64,000 nt of DNA from a bacterium (GTDB taxonomy: Bacteria > Spirochaetota > Leptospiria > Leptospirales > Leptonemataceae): assembly GCA_024742665.1 (NCBI GenBank), contig JANSYA010000016.1:1-64000 (forward strand). Direction: 5' to 3'. Position 1 is the first letter of the stretch; each line of letters starts with the position of its first letter. Shown piece after piece: positions 15,449 through 24,403 of the stretch. A model generated the notes under the pieces. It ran no database searches and had not been told where the DNA came from. It saw only the letters and a list, made by a program, of their open reading frames with translations. The position numbers and the translations under genes are program-made.

Positions 15449-16681
15449 TTAGTTCCCGCGACGAGCGGCGCGTTTTCCGCCTTTCGCCAGTGCGATTCGA
15501 AACAAAGCCAGCGACAGGCCGGTGAACAGCCAGGCGTACGCAGCCATAGATCCGGCGGCGGGGAAATCGCCAGCCGTCGGTGATTCTCGCGGCCTGGTAG
15601 TCCTGGACCAGGCCAGGAAGGCGTCGCCCAGCGGAAGCACTCCGAAAATAAAACGCTTACGCCCGAATACGCCGATCGAGAAGATTTCCCCTGGACGCTC
15701 CAGGCTTTCCGCCAGCGCTTCCGCCCCCTGTAGCCGCAGGGCTCCTGCGGCCGCGGCGGTCGCTGAAAGGCTGACCCCGAATAGCAAGGGCCCGGAATCA
15801 ATATCGCCGAACGACTTTCCCGAAAGATGTTCGCGCACACCCGGGATGCCGAAGCGAATCGCAATAAACTCTCTTCGAAAAGACGCAAGCTGCCGCGCTC
15901 CCCATTCGGGATCAATCCCGGGCATGAAACGCAGAATCAGGGCGGCCGAGGTCCCGCGCGCCGGCTGTCGGATGGAACCGGAACGCGGGTCGACTTCGTG
16001 CGGCAAAAAACCGCTGTGATCGGCCGTGGCTCTGGCCTGCTGAATCCAGCGCAGAACCGTTGCGCGGGTCTTCACGCCTAATATCTTTTCACATACAGCT
16101 AAACTATTGATCGCGACGACAGTGTCCGCCGGCCACGCCAGGCCCGGGTAAGATTCCAGATAAGGAGAGGCGCTGGAAGCATAAGCGTCGCGCAGCGTGG
16201 TGCAAGTCCGGGTTGCTTCAGAAAAGAGATCGGAAGCGCGGATCGATTCGGAGCCAGTCCGAATCGCCGCCAATTGCGTCTGCAATAACCATCCCGAATA
16301 AAAAGCGCCGTGATCCGCCGGCAATTCGGAATCAAAGGGAGCCCGTCCCTCGCGCGAATCAAGCAGTCTCAGGCAGATCAATATACTGCGATGTGCTTCC
16401 TGGCGCAAACGGATCGTCGCCGGGTCTTCGCCTGAGAGACTCCCATGGAATTCCGACCAGGCCAGAGCGGTCAGGGCCAGCAAGAAGGCGTGGCCCTCCG
16501 GGAAATATGCCTGCATTTCCGTCGCCGCCCCGGATTCGATCGCGTCGTTTAGGAATCGCAGCCGCGCGAGCTCTTCAGCCTGACGTGCGACTTCCGTCCG
16601 GGGCAAACTACAGCCGTGCAGTGCGAAGGCGACGTGAGCGCAAAACATCGCGAGCAAAATACAGATCAGGCGTGTCTTCAT
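15449..16681 (-). CDS. lipoprotein, six-hairpin-glycosidase-like, hypothetical
   Basis: The start at ATG 16681 (MKTRLICILLAMFCAHVAFALHGCS) gives a good lipoprotein signal with Cys at about residue 24; the longer frame adds an implausible Arg-rich leader. 410 residues. It resembles, from memory, unnamed membrane-attached proteins with conserved blocks like 'DHGAFYSGWLLQ', 'WPADTVVAINSLAVCEKILG', 'HEVDPRSG ... RGTSAALILRFM' and 'GDIDSGPLLFGVSLSATAAA', which read as helical hairpins of an (alpha/alpha)6 barrel. A hydrophobic segment near the C-terminus (about 375-395) may be a second anchor. An enzyme is likely; the substrate is unknown. Confidence 0.6.
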   Translation of the reverse strand: MKTRLICILLAMFCAHVAFALHGCSLPRTEVARQAEELARLRFLNDAIESGAATEMQAYFPEGHAFLLALTALAWSEFHGSLSGEDPATIRLRQEAHRSILICLRLLDSREGRAPFDSELPADHGAFYSGWLLQTQLAAIRTGSESIRASDLFSEATRTCTTLRDAYASSASPYLESYPGLAWPADTVVAINSLAVCEKILGVKTRATVLRWIQQARATADHSGFLPHEVDPRSGSIRQPARGTSAALILRFMPGIDPEWGARQLASFRREFIAIRFGIPGVREHLSGKSFGDIDSGPLLFGVSLSATAAAAGALRLQGAEALAESLERPGEIFSIGVFGRKRFIFGVLPLGDAFLAWSRTTRPRESPTAGDFPAAGSMAAYAWLFTGLSLALFRIALAKGGKRAARRGN

Positions 16682-16894
16682 AGGTATCCGGTGCCGGGAG
16701 ATTCGTCGCGATCTTATCCTGGCGATCGCGCGCCGGCACCCACCTGGATCACTTTGTTTGGGCACATAAGCTCAGTTTTAGACCCGGGAAGCAAAGCGAT
16801 TGCGTCCCGAGACCCCGCCCCCGTGGGAGGAGAGCCTGTATTGGAGGCGGGGTTTATGAGCCCTGTGCAGGCAGGCGGGCCGGGACTGTATCAT

Positions 16895-16925
16895 AAAAAA
16901 AACCGCCGGTCAAGCGGCGGTTTTT
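16895..16925. terminator. bidirectional rho-independent terminator
   Basis: AACCGCCG pairs with CGGCGGTT around a 6-nt loop. It is flanked by eight A on the left and five T on the right, so it can terminate on both strands. It lies 90 nt beyond the end of mdh on the minus strand. This gap of about 330 nt (16682-17014) holds no gene. Confidence 0.85.
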
Positions 16926-16944
16926 GTCACACTGGCGTGCGATA

Positions 16945-16995
16945 CTATCATCGGCGACATCCGTCCGCATTGAACCGCGACATCGCCGATGATAG
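16945..16995. repeat. 13-bp perfect inverted repeat downstream of mdh
   Basis: CTATCATCGGCGA (16945-16957) is repeated inverted at 16983-16995 with a 25-nt loop, between the mdh stop and the bidirectional terminator. It would form a stable 3' stem in the mdh mRNA. It may protect the transcript or add a second stop. Confidence 0.6.
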
Positions 16996-17014
16996 AATAT
17001 TTATGCGGGTCCGC

Positions 17015-17962
17015 TTATAAAACGCCCGCAGCGTCCACCGACTTCATCAGATCTTTCACAGCGTCGGCTGATTTATCCAGCGCCGCCTTTTCGTCGGCGG
17101 TCAGGCTGACTTCAATGATCTGCTCGACGCCGGTTTCACCCAGCTTGACGGGCACGCCCATGAAGATGCCGCTCTGACCGTATTCGCCTTCGCACAGAAC
17201 CGCGCAGGGAAAGATGCGTTTCTGGTCGCGAATGATCGACTCGGCCATCGCGATCGCTGAGGCGCCGGGCGCGTAAAACGCGGAGCCGGTCTTCAAAAGA
17301 TTTACGATCTCTCCGCCGCCGCCCGCGGTGCGCTTGCACATCGCGTCGATGCGTTCTTGCGAAAGGCCGGGATACTCCGGCAGCGGGATGCCCGCGATGG
17401 TTGAGTAGCGCGGCAGGGGCACCATCGTATCGCCGTGGCCGCCGAGTACGAAGGCCGTGATGTCCTGGACCGATACGCCGGTTTCCATCGAGATAAAGGT
17501 GCGAAAACGCGCGGAGTCGAGCACGCCCGCCATGCCCATCACGCGGTTCTTCGGGAAGCCGGTGACTTTTTGCATCACGTAGACCATCGCGTCGAGGGGA
17601 TTGGTAATTACGATTACGAAGGCGTTGGGCGCGTTGTCGCGAATGCCTTCGGCTACTTGTTTTACGATTTTCGTGTTGGTGCTGACGAGATCGTCGCGGC
17701 TCATGCCGGGTTTGCGCGGGATGCCCGCCGTTACGATGCAGATGTCCGCGCCGGCGATGTCTTTGTAATCGTTCGTTCCGGTAATCGTGGAGTTGCAGCC
17801 TTCGACCGGCGTCGCTTCGTGAATATCCAGGCCTTTGCCCTGGGGAACGCCTTCCATGATGTCGAAGAGAATGACGTCGCCGAGTTCTTTCTGGGCGGCG
17901 AGCAGCGCCATTGTTCCGCCGATTTGTCCGGCGCCGATCAGTGCGATTTTTTTCCGTGCCAT
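17015..17962 (-). CDS. mdh: malate dehydrogenase (LDH-like, NAD-dependent)
   Basis: 315 residues, the usual length of the LDH-like MDH group. The Rossmann fold opens with KIALIGAGQIGGTMALLAA; the acid FD near 34 fits NAD preference. The substrate loop has GIPRKPGMSRDDLVSTNTKI with the catalytic-loop Arg pair, IVITNPLDAMVYV is the conserved central strand, and GGHGDTMVPLPR carries the catalytic His near residue 174. It interconverts malate and oxaloacetate in the TCA cycle in the cytoplasm. The gene is monocistronic, with two strong hairpins downstream. No other TCA genes are nearby. Confidence 0.95.
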   Translation of the reverse strand: MARKKIALIGAGQIGGTMALLAAQKELGDVILFDIMEGVPQGKGLDIHEATPVEGCNSTITGTNDYKDIAGADICIVTAGIPRKPGMSRDDLVSTNTKIVKQVAEGIRDNAPNAFVIVITNPLDAMVYVMQKVTGFPKNRVMGMAGVLDSARFRTFISMETGVSVQDITAFVLGGHGDTMVPLPRYSTIAGIPLPEYPGLSQERIDAMCKRTAGGGGEIVNLLKTGSAFYAPGASAIAMAESIIRDQKRIFPCAVLCEGEYGQSGIFMGVPVKLGETGVEQIIEVSLTADEKAALDKSADAVKDLMKSVDAAGVL

Positions 17963-18118
17963 GCTGTTGTTTTGCCTCTTGTGAATTCTGATAGATCTAA
18001 TGCATCTTGCGTAGACCGACGCCGCGACGGGCGTCTGAATTGGATGACTTTAATTTTTCCGGGGGCGGCTCACAGGTCAAGCGACAATCCCCGCGGTCGG
18101 TGTGAATCCCGATCCCCG

Positions 18119-18796
18119 CTACAGTAGATCCAGGAGCTCCGGCAGAGAATCAATCCGGGCCGCGGCCCCGTCCCATTCCGCGGACTCGCCGTGGCCGTAC
18201 GTCGCGGCAATAAAGGGCACCCCGTTTGAAACAGCCGCGTCGCGGTCCGAGGTCCGGTCGCCGATTAATACGCATTCAGCGGGAGCCAGCCCGTATCTTT
18301 CCAGAATGTGGGCGACCAGCTGGTTTTTATCGTGCAGCGTGCGGTTGTCGATGGTCGGAATATCGGCGAACATGGCGAAGGTGCCATTCTGCCGGAGGAT
18401 CGCTTCGATGTACGGATAGCGTCCGTTACTCACGCCGTAAAACTGATAGCCGCGTTCTGCGTGCAGCTGCGAAAGCACTTCCAAAACCTGCGGATAGTGT
18501 TCGCCTTCGCCGGCCGAGATGCTCGAAACCAGGCCGTGTAAAATTCCCAGGCTCAGATCGTAGCGTCGGGCCTCGGGAACGTCGGGAGCCAGATTTTCGA
18601 AGATCGTTTTGACCGGCTTGCCGATCTGAGCGACGATTTCTTCGAGCGTCGGGACCTTCGCCGGCACGCCGTGAATCGCACGGTACTTTTCGAAAGTCGA
18701 TTGATAGATGCGATGGATGATCTCTTCGCTTGAGAAGAGCGTGCCGTCGACGTCCCACAGAATTGCGCGGACTTTGCTTTTGTTGATTTCGCTCAT
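18119..18796 (-). CDS. HAD-family phosphatase (phosphoglycolate-phosphatase-like)
   Basis: 225 residues. Motif I is ILWDVDGTLFSSEE with both Asp near residues 15-17, the helical cap lies between about 20 and 90, motif II is FYGVSNGRYPYIE near 121, the motif III Lys is in LHDKNQLV near 155, and motif IV is CVLIGDRTSDRDAAVSNG near 177. This is the canonical subclass I HAD layout of phosphoglycolate and beta-phosphoglucomutase-like enzymes. The substrate is not defined. It is the last gene of the minus-strand run PfkB kinase, glycosyltransferase, kinase-like protein, HAD, after a 77-nt gap. Confidence 0.88.
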   Translation of the reverse strand: MSEINKSKVRAILWDVDGTLFSSEEIIHRIYQSTFEKYRAIHGVPAKVPTLEEIVAQIGKPVKTIFENLAPDVPEARRYDLSLGILHGLVSSISAGEGEHYPQVLEVLSQLHAERGYQFYGVSNGRYPYIEAILRQNGTFAMFADIPTIDNRTLHDKNQLVAHILERYGLAPAECVLIGDRTSDRDAAVSNGVPFIAATYGHGESAEWDGAAARIDSLPELLDLL

Positions 18797-18873
18797 AGTT
18801 GCTTGTTATGTAGATTGGCCGGGATTGCGCGTTCGGGCTGCGTCCTGTTCGGCGCAAGCGGCGACCGGAGCCC

Positions 18874-20061
18874 TCAGCGATCCAATTCGAAGGACTCGAT
18901 AAATTTTTCGATCACTTCGATATGATCTTTTTCCGGACTGTCGAATTTTAAGCTGGGTTCGTATAGATGCTCATCGAAGAGATGAAAGTCGAATACTTTG
19001 AGCTGAAAGTCCGGCAGGGTGATGATTAAATTTTCGGTGTGAATATCTAAAATCAGCTTTTCGCGCAGCGCCAGGAGTTCCGTGAAGCGAATCAGCTTGC
19101 GAAAGTCTTCGGTGATTTTCACCAGCACTTTCTTTTTGATCTGACCGAAACGGCCGATGTCGAAATCGAAATCGTAGCCAGGCGCAAATGTTCGCCCCAT
19201 CCAGCCCTGGTCGGCCTGCTTGCCGGCGGTCGCGAATTCTTTCAGGTGTTTGCCGACTAAAAGAACCTGGCTGTCCATCGGCATGATCTTGCGCGAAAAG
19301 AAATCGCGACCGGACAGTCGCTGGCGATAGCGCACGCCCATAAAAAATCGCGTCGGCAGCACGAGATCCGGCAGCTCTTCGCGCACTTTCCAGTAATGAT
19401 ATCGTTCCAGACCCAGGCGGGCGAATTTGTGATCGATGCGTTCTCGTGCGCTCGTGCCCCGACCGCGTTTCAGGTGTCGCCACAGGGAAAGCTCTTCGGG
19501 CTTGAGAAATTTATCCGGTCCTTCGACTACTTCGCGATAGGTGGAACCGAAGATCGGATCGGAACCAAGCACGTCCTTGCCGACTTTGATCACCATCTGC
19601 CAGGGCAGACGGTACACGAATTTATAAGTTCCCCGACCGATATAAGAATCGTGGGAGATGGGCATAAAGTCTTCGAGAAATTCGTCTTCGTGGCGATAGC
19701 CCATGCGAAAGATGTGGCGAATAGGAAAGACGCGTTCGTACAGCCGCCGCGGCCAGCTGGACTGGCGCAGCTTGAAATCAACCGGCAGCTCTTCGATATC
19801 CGGCGCGCGCAGCTGCCTGGCGCGTTCGAAGGCCTGCTCGACCCACTCGTCGCCGCCGACCATGTCGATCATTTTCGAACGCATGTATTCGCCGGCCGCC
19901 GCGCCGCCTTTCTTAACGCTGCTGCGACTGCGCTTTACCCGATCCCGCACCCGATCGTAAAAACTGCGCAGGCCGCCCTGTTTCTTCGGGGTCTTCGGCG
20001 GGCGTCCGCCGCCGGGCGCGGACTGTTCTTCGCCGCCGCCTCCGGAAATCGATCCGGGCAC
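18874..20061 (-). CDS. protein-kinase-fold protein, possible LPS-core kinase
   Basis: 395 residues from a GTG at 20061 that shares one base with the stop of the glycosyltransferase gene (TAGTG), so the two are coupled. The first 60 residues are Gly/Pro/Lys/Arg-rich and disordered. A kinase fold is visible: DSYIGRGTYKFVYRLPWQMVIKVG near 138-160 looks like a Gly-rich loop and the ATP-binding Lys, while LILDIHTENLIITL near 335 and LKVFDFHLFDEH near 350 match the HxD..N catalytic loop and DFG (here D-I-H-T-E-N and D-F-H). Kdo/heptose kinases of LPS have such divergent kinase folds. That role is inferred from the coupled GT4 gene. Confidence 0.6.
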   Translation of the reverse strand: MPGSISGGGGEEQSAPGGGRPPKTPKKQGGLRSFYDRVRDRVKRSRSSVKKGGAAAGEYMRSKMIDMVGGDEWVEQAFERARQLRAPDIEELPVDFKLRQSSWPRRLYERVFPIRHIFRMGYRHEDEFLEDFMPISHDSYIGRGTYKFVYRLPWQMVIKVGKDVLGSDPIFGSTYREVVEGPDKFLKPEELSLWRHLKRGRGTSARERIDHKFARLGLERYHYWKVREELPDLVLPTRFFMGVRYRQRLSGRDFFSRKIMPMDSQVLLVGKHLKEFATAGKQADQGWMGRTFAPGYDFDFDIGRFGQIKKKVLVKITEDFRKLIRFTELLALREKLILDIHTENLIITLPDFQLKVFDFHLFDEHLYEPSLKFDSPEKDHIEVIEKFIESFELDR

Positions 20062-21212
20062 TAGACCGCGTCCCCCAGAATTTCGCGATAGATCTTCAGA
20101 GTATCTTCGCAGGTTGTCTGGTGGCTGAAACGTTTCACGCGTTCGCGGTTATAATCACCGAAGCGCGATCGCAGCTCCGAAGATCGTAGCAGCCGCGCCA
20201 GATCCTCGCCGAGTTTTGCGGCGTCACCCACGGGGCTCAAAAATCCGCCTTCACCGTCTACAATCATTTCGGGAATTCCGCCGCCGGCGGTCGAGGCGAC
20301 CGGCAGGCTGAAGCCCATCGCGTCGAGCACAGCCGTGCCGAGCCCTTCTTCTTTGGAACTCATCGCAAAAATATCGAACAGGCGATAGGCGTCGTCAATC
20401 CCATCCCGAAAACCGGCGAAAAAAACCCGCGTATTTAAGATGCCCAGTTCCCGGGCCTGAGCCTCCAGGGGCGCGCGTAACTCGCCTTCGCCGAAAATCA
20501 AACAGCGAAACGCCGGCGCGTCAACCGGAATCTGAGCCAGAGCCTGGAGCAGCGTCGCCTGGTCCTTATGATCTACGAGAGCCGCGACGTTGCCGATGAC
20601 GATCGGCGGCGGCTGGCCGTTGATTTGGAATTCTTCGCGCAGGGCTTTTAGATTCTCGGCGCTGGCATGGGCCGCCGCGCCGGACAAAGGCGCGAAGCGA
20701 TCGAGATCGATCCCGCTATAGGCGATGCGAATTCGTTCGGGCGGCACTCCGTCCGAGAGCAGCACGCGCTTTACGTTTTCGGAAATCGCGATAAAGCGTG
20801 CGATGCGCGGACTGAGATATTTGCGCCGCGAAAGCAGGTTCTTGCCCGCGGGAAAATCCACCCGGCGCGAAACGATCAGCCGGCAAGCGGGCGTTTTCGC
20901 CACGGCCATCAGGCCGAGCCCGTGAGCGCGCGAAGTATGGGCATGCAGTAGATTCAGCTCATGCTGGCGAATAAACTGTCGCAGGCGGCGAACCGCCAGC
21001 AGGTCCCATTCGCCGCGCATGGCGAGCTCGTGAAAGGGAATCCCGGCGTCCCGACAGCGTTCGCCGAGTTCGCTGCCGGGCCGCCCCACGACCCACTGGT
21101 GAATCCCGCGTTCTTTGAGACCGCTCGCCAGAAAGAAAACCTGGCGTTCGCCGCCGCGCCAGGTTTTCGCGGTGTTCAGGTGAAGAACTCGGGGTTCGGG
21201 CTGCTGCATCAT
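20061..21212 (-). CDS. GT4 family glycosyltransferase
   Basis: 383 residues with the GT-B architecture. The N-terminal domain has RVLHLNTAKTWRGGERQVFFLASGL and a donor/acceptor cleft with LLHAHTSRAHGLGLMAV. The C-terminal domain has GNVAALVDHKDQATLLQAL, LIFGEGELRAPLEAQA and DIFAMSSKEEGLGTAVLDAMG, the family signature with the second Glu of EX7E replaced by Asp. It probably adds a sugar to a cell-surface polysaccharide or LPS, using a nucleotide sugar on the cytoplasmic face. It lies 16 nt after the PfkB gene and is coupled to the kinase-fold gene. Confidence 0.88.
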   Translation of the reverse strand: MMQQPEPRVLHLNTAKTWRGGERQVFFLASGLKERGIHQWVVGRPGSELGERCRDAGIPFHELAMRGEWDLLAVRRLRQFIRQHELNLLHAHTSRAHGLGLMAVAKTPACRLIVSRRVDFPAGKNLLSRRKYLSPRIARFIAISENVKRVLLSDGVPPERIRIAYSGIDLDRFAPLSGAAAHASAENLKALREEFQINGQPPPIVIGNVAALVDHKDQATLLQALAQIPVDAPAFRCLIFGEGELRAPLEAQARELGILNTRVFFAGFRDGIDDAYRLFDIFAMSSKEEGLGTAVLDAMGFSLPVASTAGGGIPEMIVDGEGGFLSPVGDAAKLGEDLARLLRSSELRSRFGDYNRERVKRFSHQTTCEDTLKIYREILGDAV

Positions 21213-21228
21213 CGGCGCGCGGCCTCCC

Positions 21229-22245
21229 TCAGCCTACGATATTCGCGATGTGGCTTTCGTACGAATTCTGCAGGCGGGCGCCGTGGATCTGAACGATCTG
21301 CGATCCGAGATAGTTGCCCCAGCGCGCGCACTTCGCGTTGTCCCAGCCCTGGCTGAGTCCGTAGAGCGCGCCGCCCGCGAAGGCGTCGCCCGCGCCGTTC
21401 GTGTCGACCGCGTTGACCGGAAAGCCCGGCTCTCTGTGCACGTCCGCGCCTTTGTGTTCGCAGACGTAGGCGCCCTCTTCGCTGCTGGTTACGAAAACCA
21501 GTTCGCACAGATTGGCGATCTCTTTGACGACCGCGTCCATATCCTGCCAGCCGGTGAAGTGCTGCGCTTCGTCTTTATTACAGAAGACAATGTCGCAGTA
21601 GTCCTTCACGAGCTTCGTGAAATCGTCTTTGAATCCGTTTACGAGAAAAGGATCGGAAAAAGTAAATGCGACCTTCGCGCCGTGCTTCTTCGCCGCTTCC
21701 ATGGCGGCGATGCTTGCTGCTCTCGTCGAATCGCCGGTCCACAGATAGCCTTCGACGTAGACGATCTTACTCTCTTTCAGCAGATCTTCGTCGATGTCGG
21801 CCGCGCTCAGGCGAGTCGAAACTCCCAGGTGCGTGCACATCGTGCGCTGGGAGTCGGGGGTCGTCATGACGACGCAGGTGCCGGTCGGACCTTCGTTTTC
21901 CGACAGGGCTTTTACGTGAAAGCCAATGCCGGCTTTTTCAAGATCGCGGCGATAAAATTCGCCATTGGGATCGTCCGCCACTTTGCCGGTATACAGAGCT
22001 TTGCCGCCGGAGAGCGCGATATTGTACATCGAATTCGCAGCGGAGCCGCCCGAGCGTAATTCCAGACTCTGGTTCTGCAGATCGTTCAGGAGTTTGCCCT
22101 GCCCGTCGCCTTCGACCAGGGTCATGACGCCTTTGGCGATCTGGTGTTTTTCGAGGAATGCATCTTCAGTGAACGCGAGGGTATCGACGATCGCGTTGCC
22201 GACTCCGAAGACATCGTATTTTTGGTTTTGATTTGTACTTGCCAC
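21229..22245 (-). CDS. PfkB-family carbohydrate / adenosine kinase
   Basis: 338 residues from a GTG at 22245. The PfkB fold is complete: YDVFGVGNAIVDTLA at the N-terminus, GGSAANSMYNIALSGGK near 67, and the C-terminal signature VDTNGAGDAFAGGALYG near 285, which carries the catalytic Asp and anion hole. The overall layout resembles the adenosine kinase-like subgroup, but ribokinase-like sugar specificity cannot be excluded. It phosphorylates a sugar or nucleoside with ATP in the cytoplasm. The gene begins a minus-strand run with a glycosyltransferase; a role supplying an activated sugar for a glycan is possible but unproved. Confidence 0.85.
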   Translation of the reverse strand: MASTNQNQKYDVFGVGNAIVDTLAFTEDAFLEKHQIAKGVMTLVEGDGQGKLLNDLQNQSLELRSGGSAANSMYNIALSGGKALYTGKVADDPNGEFYRRDLEKAGIGFHVKALSENEGPTGTCVVMTTPDSQRTMCTHLGVSTRLSAADIDEDLLKESKIVYVEGYLWTGDSTRAASIAAMEAAKKHGAKVAFTFSDPFLVNGFKDDFTKLVKDYCDIVFCNKDEAQHFTGWQDMDAVVKEIANLCELVFVTSSEEGAYVCEHKGADVHREPGFPVNAVDTNGAGDAFAGGALYGLSQGWDNAKCARWGNYLGSQIVQIHGARLQNSYESHIANIVG

Positions 22246-22284
22246 CCGTTCACTTTTCTAAATCGTACTCTCAGGGCAACCAAA

Positions 22285-24402
22285 ATGGCCGGAAAAGGCT
22301 CGCCAGCCGCATACTCCGCAAAAAAAATCTTCGCCTGGACCTTCGGAAGCCTGGCGCTGCTGATTTTTCATCGAATTCTGTTTGTCCTGCTCCACTGGCC
22401 GCCGGAGACCCCGGCCGCCGGCCAGGTGCTGGATCAGCTGCTCTTCGGCCTGAGCTTTGATATCGCGACCCTGCCGCTTCTGATTTTGCCTCTCGTCCTG
22501 TTTCTACCGCTCTACGCCCTCGGCCGCTCCGGACTCAATCGCGTTCTGCGCTGGCTCGAGTACGGTCAGTGGATCTATCTGTGCGCTCTGAATCTGATTC
22601 TGCTCGCGAGCACCTACAATTTCACGTTTAACGACAAGCATCTGGGCTGGGAGTTCACGGCTTATTTCAACGATCTGGGCACGCTGCTCGGGGGCATCAG
22701 CGAGCGCAGCCCGCTCATGCTCGCCGGCTGGGCGTTCCTCTTGCCGGGATTGATTGGCGGCGGAATCTGGTGGCTTGCGCGTCGGCCTGCCGCGCCCCTG
22801 ACGATGCCGGCGGAAGCGGCGCCGGCCACCGACTGGGGCTGGCGGGCCGGAATCAAAAAGTATCGCGGGCTGCCCATTCTGTTTGTGAGCTATCTGGCTC
22901 TGATCGTATTGCTGGTAGTCGCCGTGCGCGGCGGAGTCCAGGAAAGCCCGGTGCGATCGCCCGACGCCATCCGCTACGATACTTCGTTCTTGAATACGAT
23001 TCCGCTGAACGGTCTGTTCACAATCAGTCGCGACGCTCAGGATCGCAGCGACTTTCTCAAGTTCTACGATCAAAACGTGAACACCGCCTACGTGCGCGGG
23101 CTGCTCGATCAACCAGCCGCTTTCATTTCCGACGACTATCCGCTGGTCCGGCGCATGCCGGCGAAAGCCACGCTGCTCCCCGGCGGCCAGCGCGCGCCGA
23201 ACGTCGTGCTGATCGTTCTGGAATCTTTTACCGCGAAGTACCTGGCGGTGCACGGCGGCGATCCGGAGATTGCGCCGGAATTTCATCGTCTCATGCAGCA
23301 GGGCCGCTACTATGATCGCTTCATGGCTTCCGGCGGACGCAGCGCGAACGGCATCTTCTGTATGCTGGCCGGCCTTCCGGATCGCGCGAATCGCACGATT
23401 TTGCGCAGCAACGAATCTGCGAATCGCATGGGCGGTCTGGCGAAAATTCTGAATCGCAAAGGCTATCGTTCGGTTTTCGTGCACGGCGGCGATCTGCGCT
23501 TCGACAGCATGGACCGCATGCTGCCGCACCTGGGTTTCGACGAAGCCTACGGCTGGCGGGAGATGGAAGCGCAGGGCCTTGTGCAGAATTCGAATATCGG
23601 TCGCTCCGCCTGGGGTTACCAGGACGGCGATAGCTTTCGCGTCCTCGAACAGCGCATGGACGCCCTGCACTCCGAGGATCCCGCGCGACCCGTCTTCGCC
23701 TCGATCTTTACGCTGAATACGCACCATCCCTTTTTGATTCCGGACGAGAGCTTCGCTTTTTTCGAAGAGGAGACGGCCGGCGAGCAGCGCGATTTTCTGA
23801 ACAGCTATCGTTATACCGATCAAATGCTCGGCGATTTCATGCGGGCCATGCGCGATAAGCCGTACTTCAACGATACGATCTTTCTTTTTACCGCGGACCA
23901 CGCGCACCACCGCGGCCTGAACTATCTCGAAGACCGTCACATTCCGCTGCTGATTTTCGCCCCGGGCAAGATCGCGGCGCAGCGCGTGCCGGAGATCGCG
24001 AACCAGCTCGATGTGCTGCCGACGATTCTCGGCCTGGCCGGCGGCGACGTGCAGTACGCGGCGATGGGTCGCGACCTGCTGGAGCCCTTTCGCGCGCGGC
24101 CGAACCAGGCCGTGCCCTTCGCGTACTATGCGGGCGGTTCCAATACGGGAGTGATCGGCTGGGTCGAAGGCGAACGCTTGCTCATGCAGTGGATCGGCAC
24201 GCCGCATTTCATCGTCATGACCGCGCGCCATCCTGCGGACCAGACAAATCTTTACGATAGCGATCCGGAAGCCGGCGACGCCATGTTACACAAGAGCCGT
24301 CACTTCCACCAGTTCGCGCGCTATCTCGAACAGTCGAATCGGATCTTTCCTCCAAACGCGGGCAGCGAAACAGAAACGAATGCGGAGGCCGGGCGAGACT
24401 GA
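22285..24402 (+). CDS. LTA synthase-like membrane sulfatase-fold phosphotransferase
   Basis: The start at ATG 22285 (MAGKGSPAAYS) is chosen; the frame continues upstream only inside the divergent kinase gene. 705 residues. Five TM helices lie in the first 230 residues, then an extracytoplasmic sulfatase domain: VVLIVLESFTAKYLAVHGGD near 310 with the Thr nucleophile and metal-binding Glu, and FLFTADHAHHRG near 530 with the DH metal site. This is the LtaS/OpgB/EptA-like layout, transferring a phosphoglycerol or similar group to an envelope glycan or lipid. The substrate is unknown. The next gene starts one base after the stop. Confidence 0.85.
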   Translation: MAGKGSPAAYSAKKIFAWTFGSLALLIFHRILFVLLHWPPETPAAGQVLDQLLFGLSFDIATLPLLILPLVLFLPLYALGRSGLNRVLRWLEYGQWIYLCALNLILLASTYNFTFNDKHLGWEFTAYFNDLGTLLGGISERSPLMLAGWAFLLPGLIGGGIWWLARRPAAPLTMPAEAAPATDWGWRAGIKKYRGLPILFVSYLALIVLLVVAVRGGVQESPVRSPDAIRYDTSFLNTIPLNGLFTISRDAQDRSDFLKFYDQNVNTAYVRGLLDQPAAFISDDYPLVRRMPAKATLLPGGQRAPNVVLIVLESFTAKYLAVHGGDPEIAPEFHRLMQQGRYYDRFMASGGRSANGIFCMLAGLPDRANRTILRSNESANRMGGLAKILNRKGYRSVFVHGGDLRFDSMDRMLPHLGFDEAYGWREMEAQGLVQNSNIGRSAWGYQDGDSFRVLEQRMDALHSEDPARPVFASIFTLNTHHPFLIPDESFAFFEEETAGEQRDFLNSYRYTDQMLGDFMRAMRDKPYFNDTIFLFTADHAHHRGLNYLEDRHIPLLIFAPGKIAAQRVPEIANQLDVLPTILGLAGGDVQYAAMGRDLLEPFRARPNQAVPFAYYAGGSNTGVIGWVEGERLLMQWIGTPHFIVMTARHPADQTNLYDSDPEAGDAMLHKSRHFHQFARYLEQSNRIFPPNAGSETETNAEAGRD

Positions 24403-24403
24403 G

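Noticed and set aside
15229..15915. 228-codon minus-strand frame overlapping the six-hairpin-like gene
   Set aside because: Overlaps a better-supported frame on the same strand over most of its length; composition is random-like.
22504..24231. 575-codon open frame antisense to the LTA-synthase-like gene
   Set aside because: It lies wholly inside a clear enzyme gene on the other strand and reads as an Arg/Ala/His-rich shadow typical of high-GC DNA; no domain is visible.
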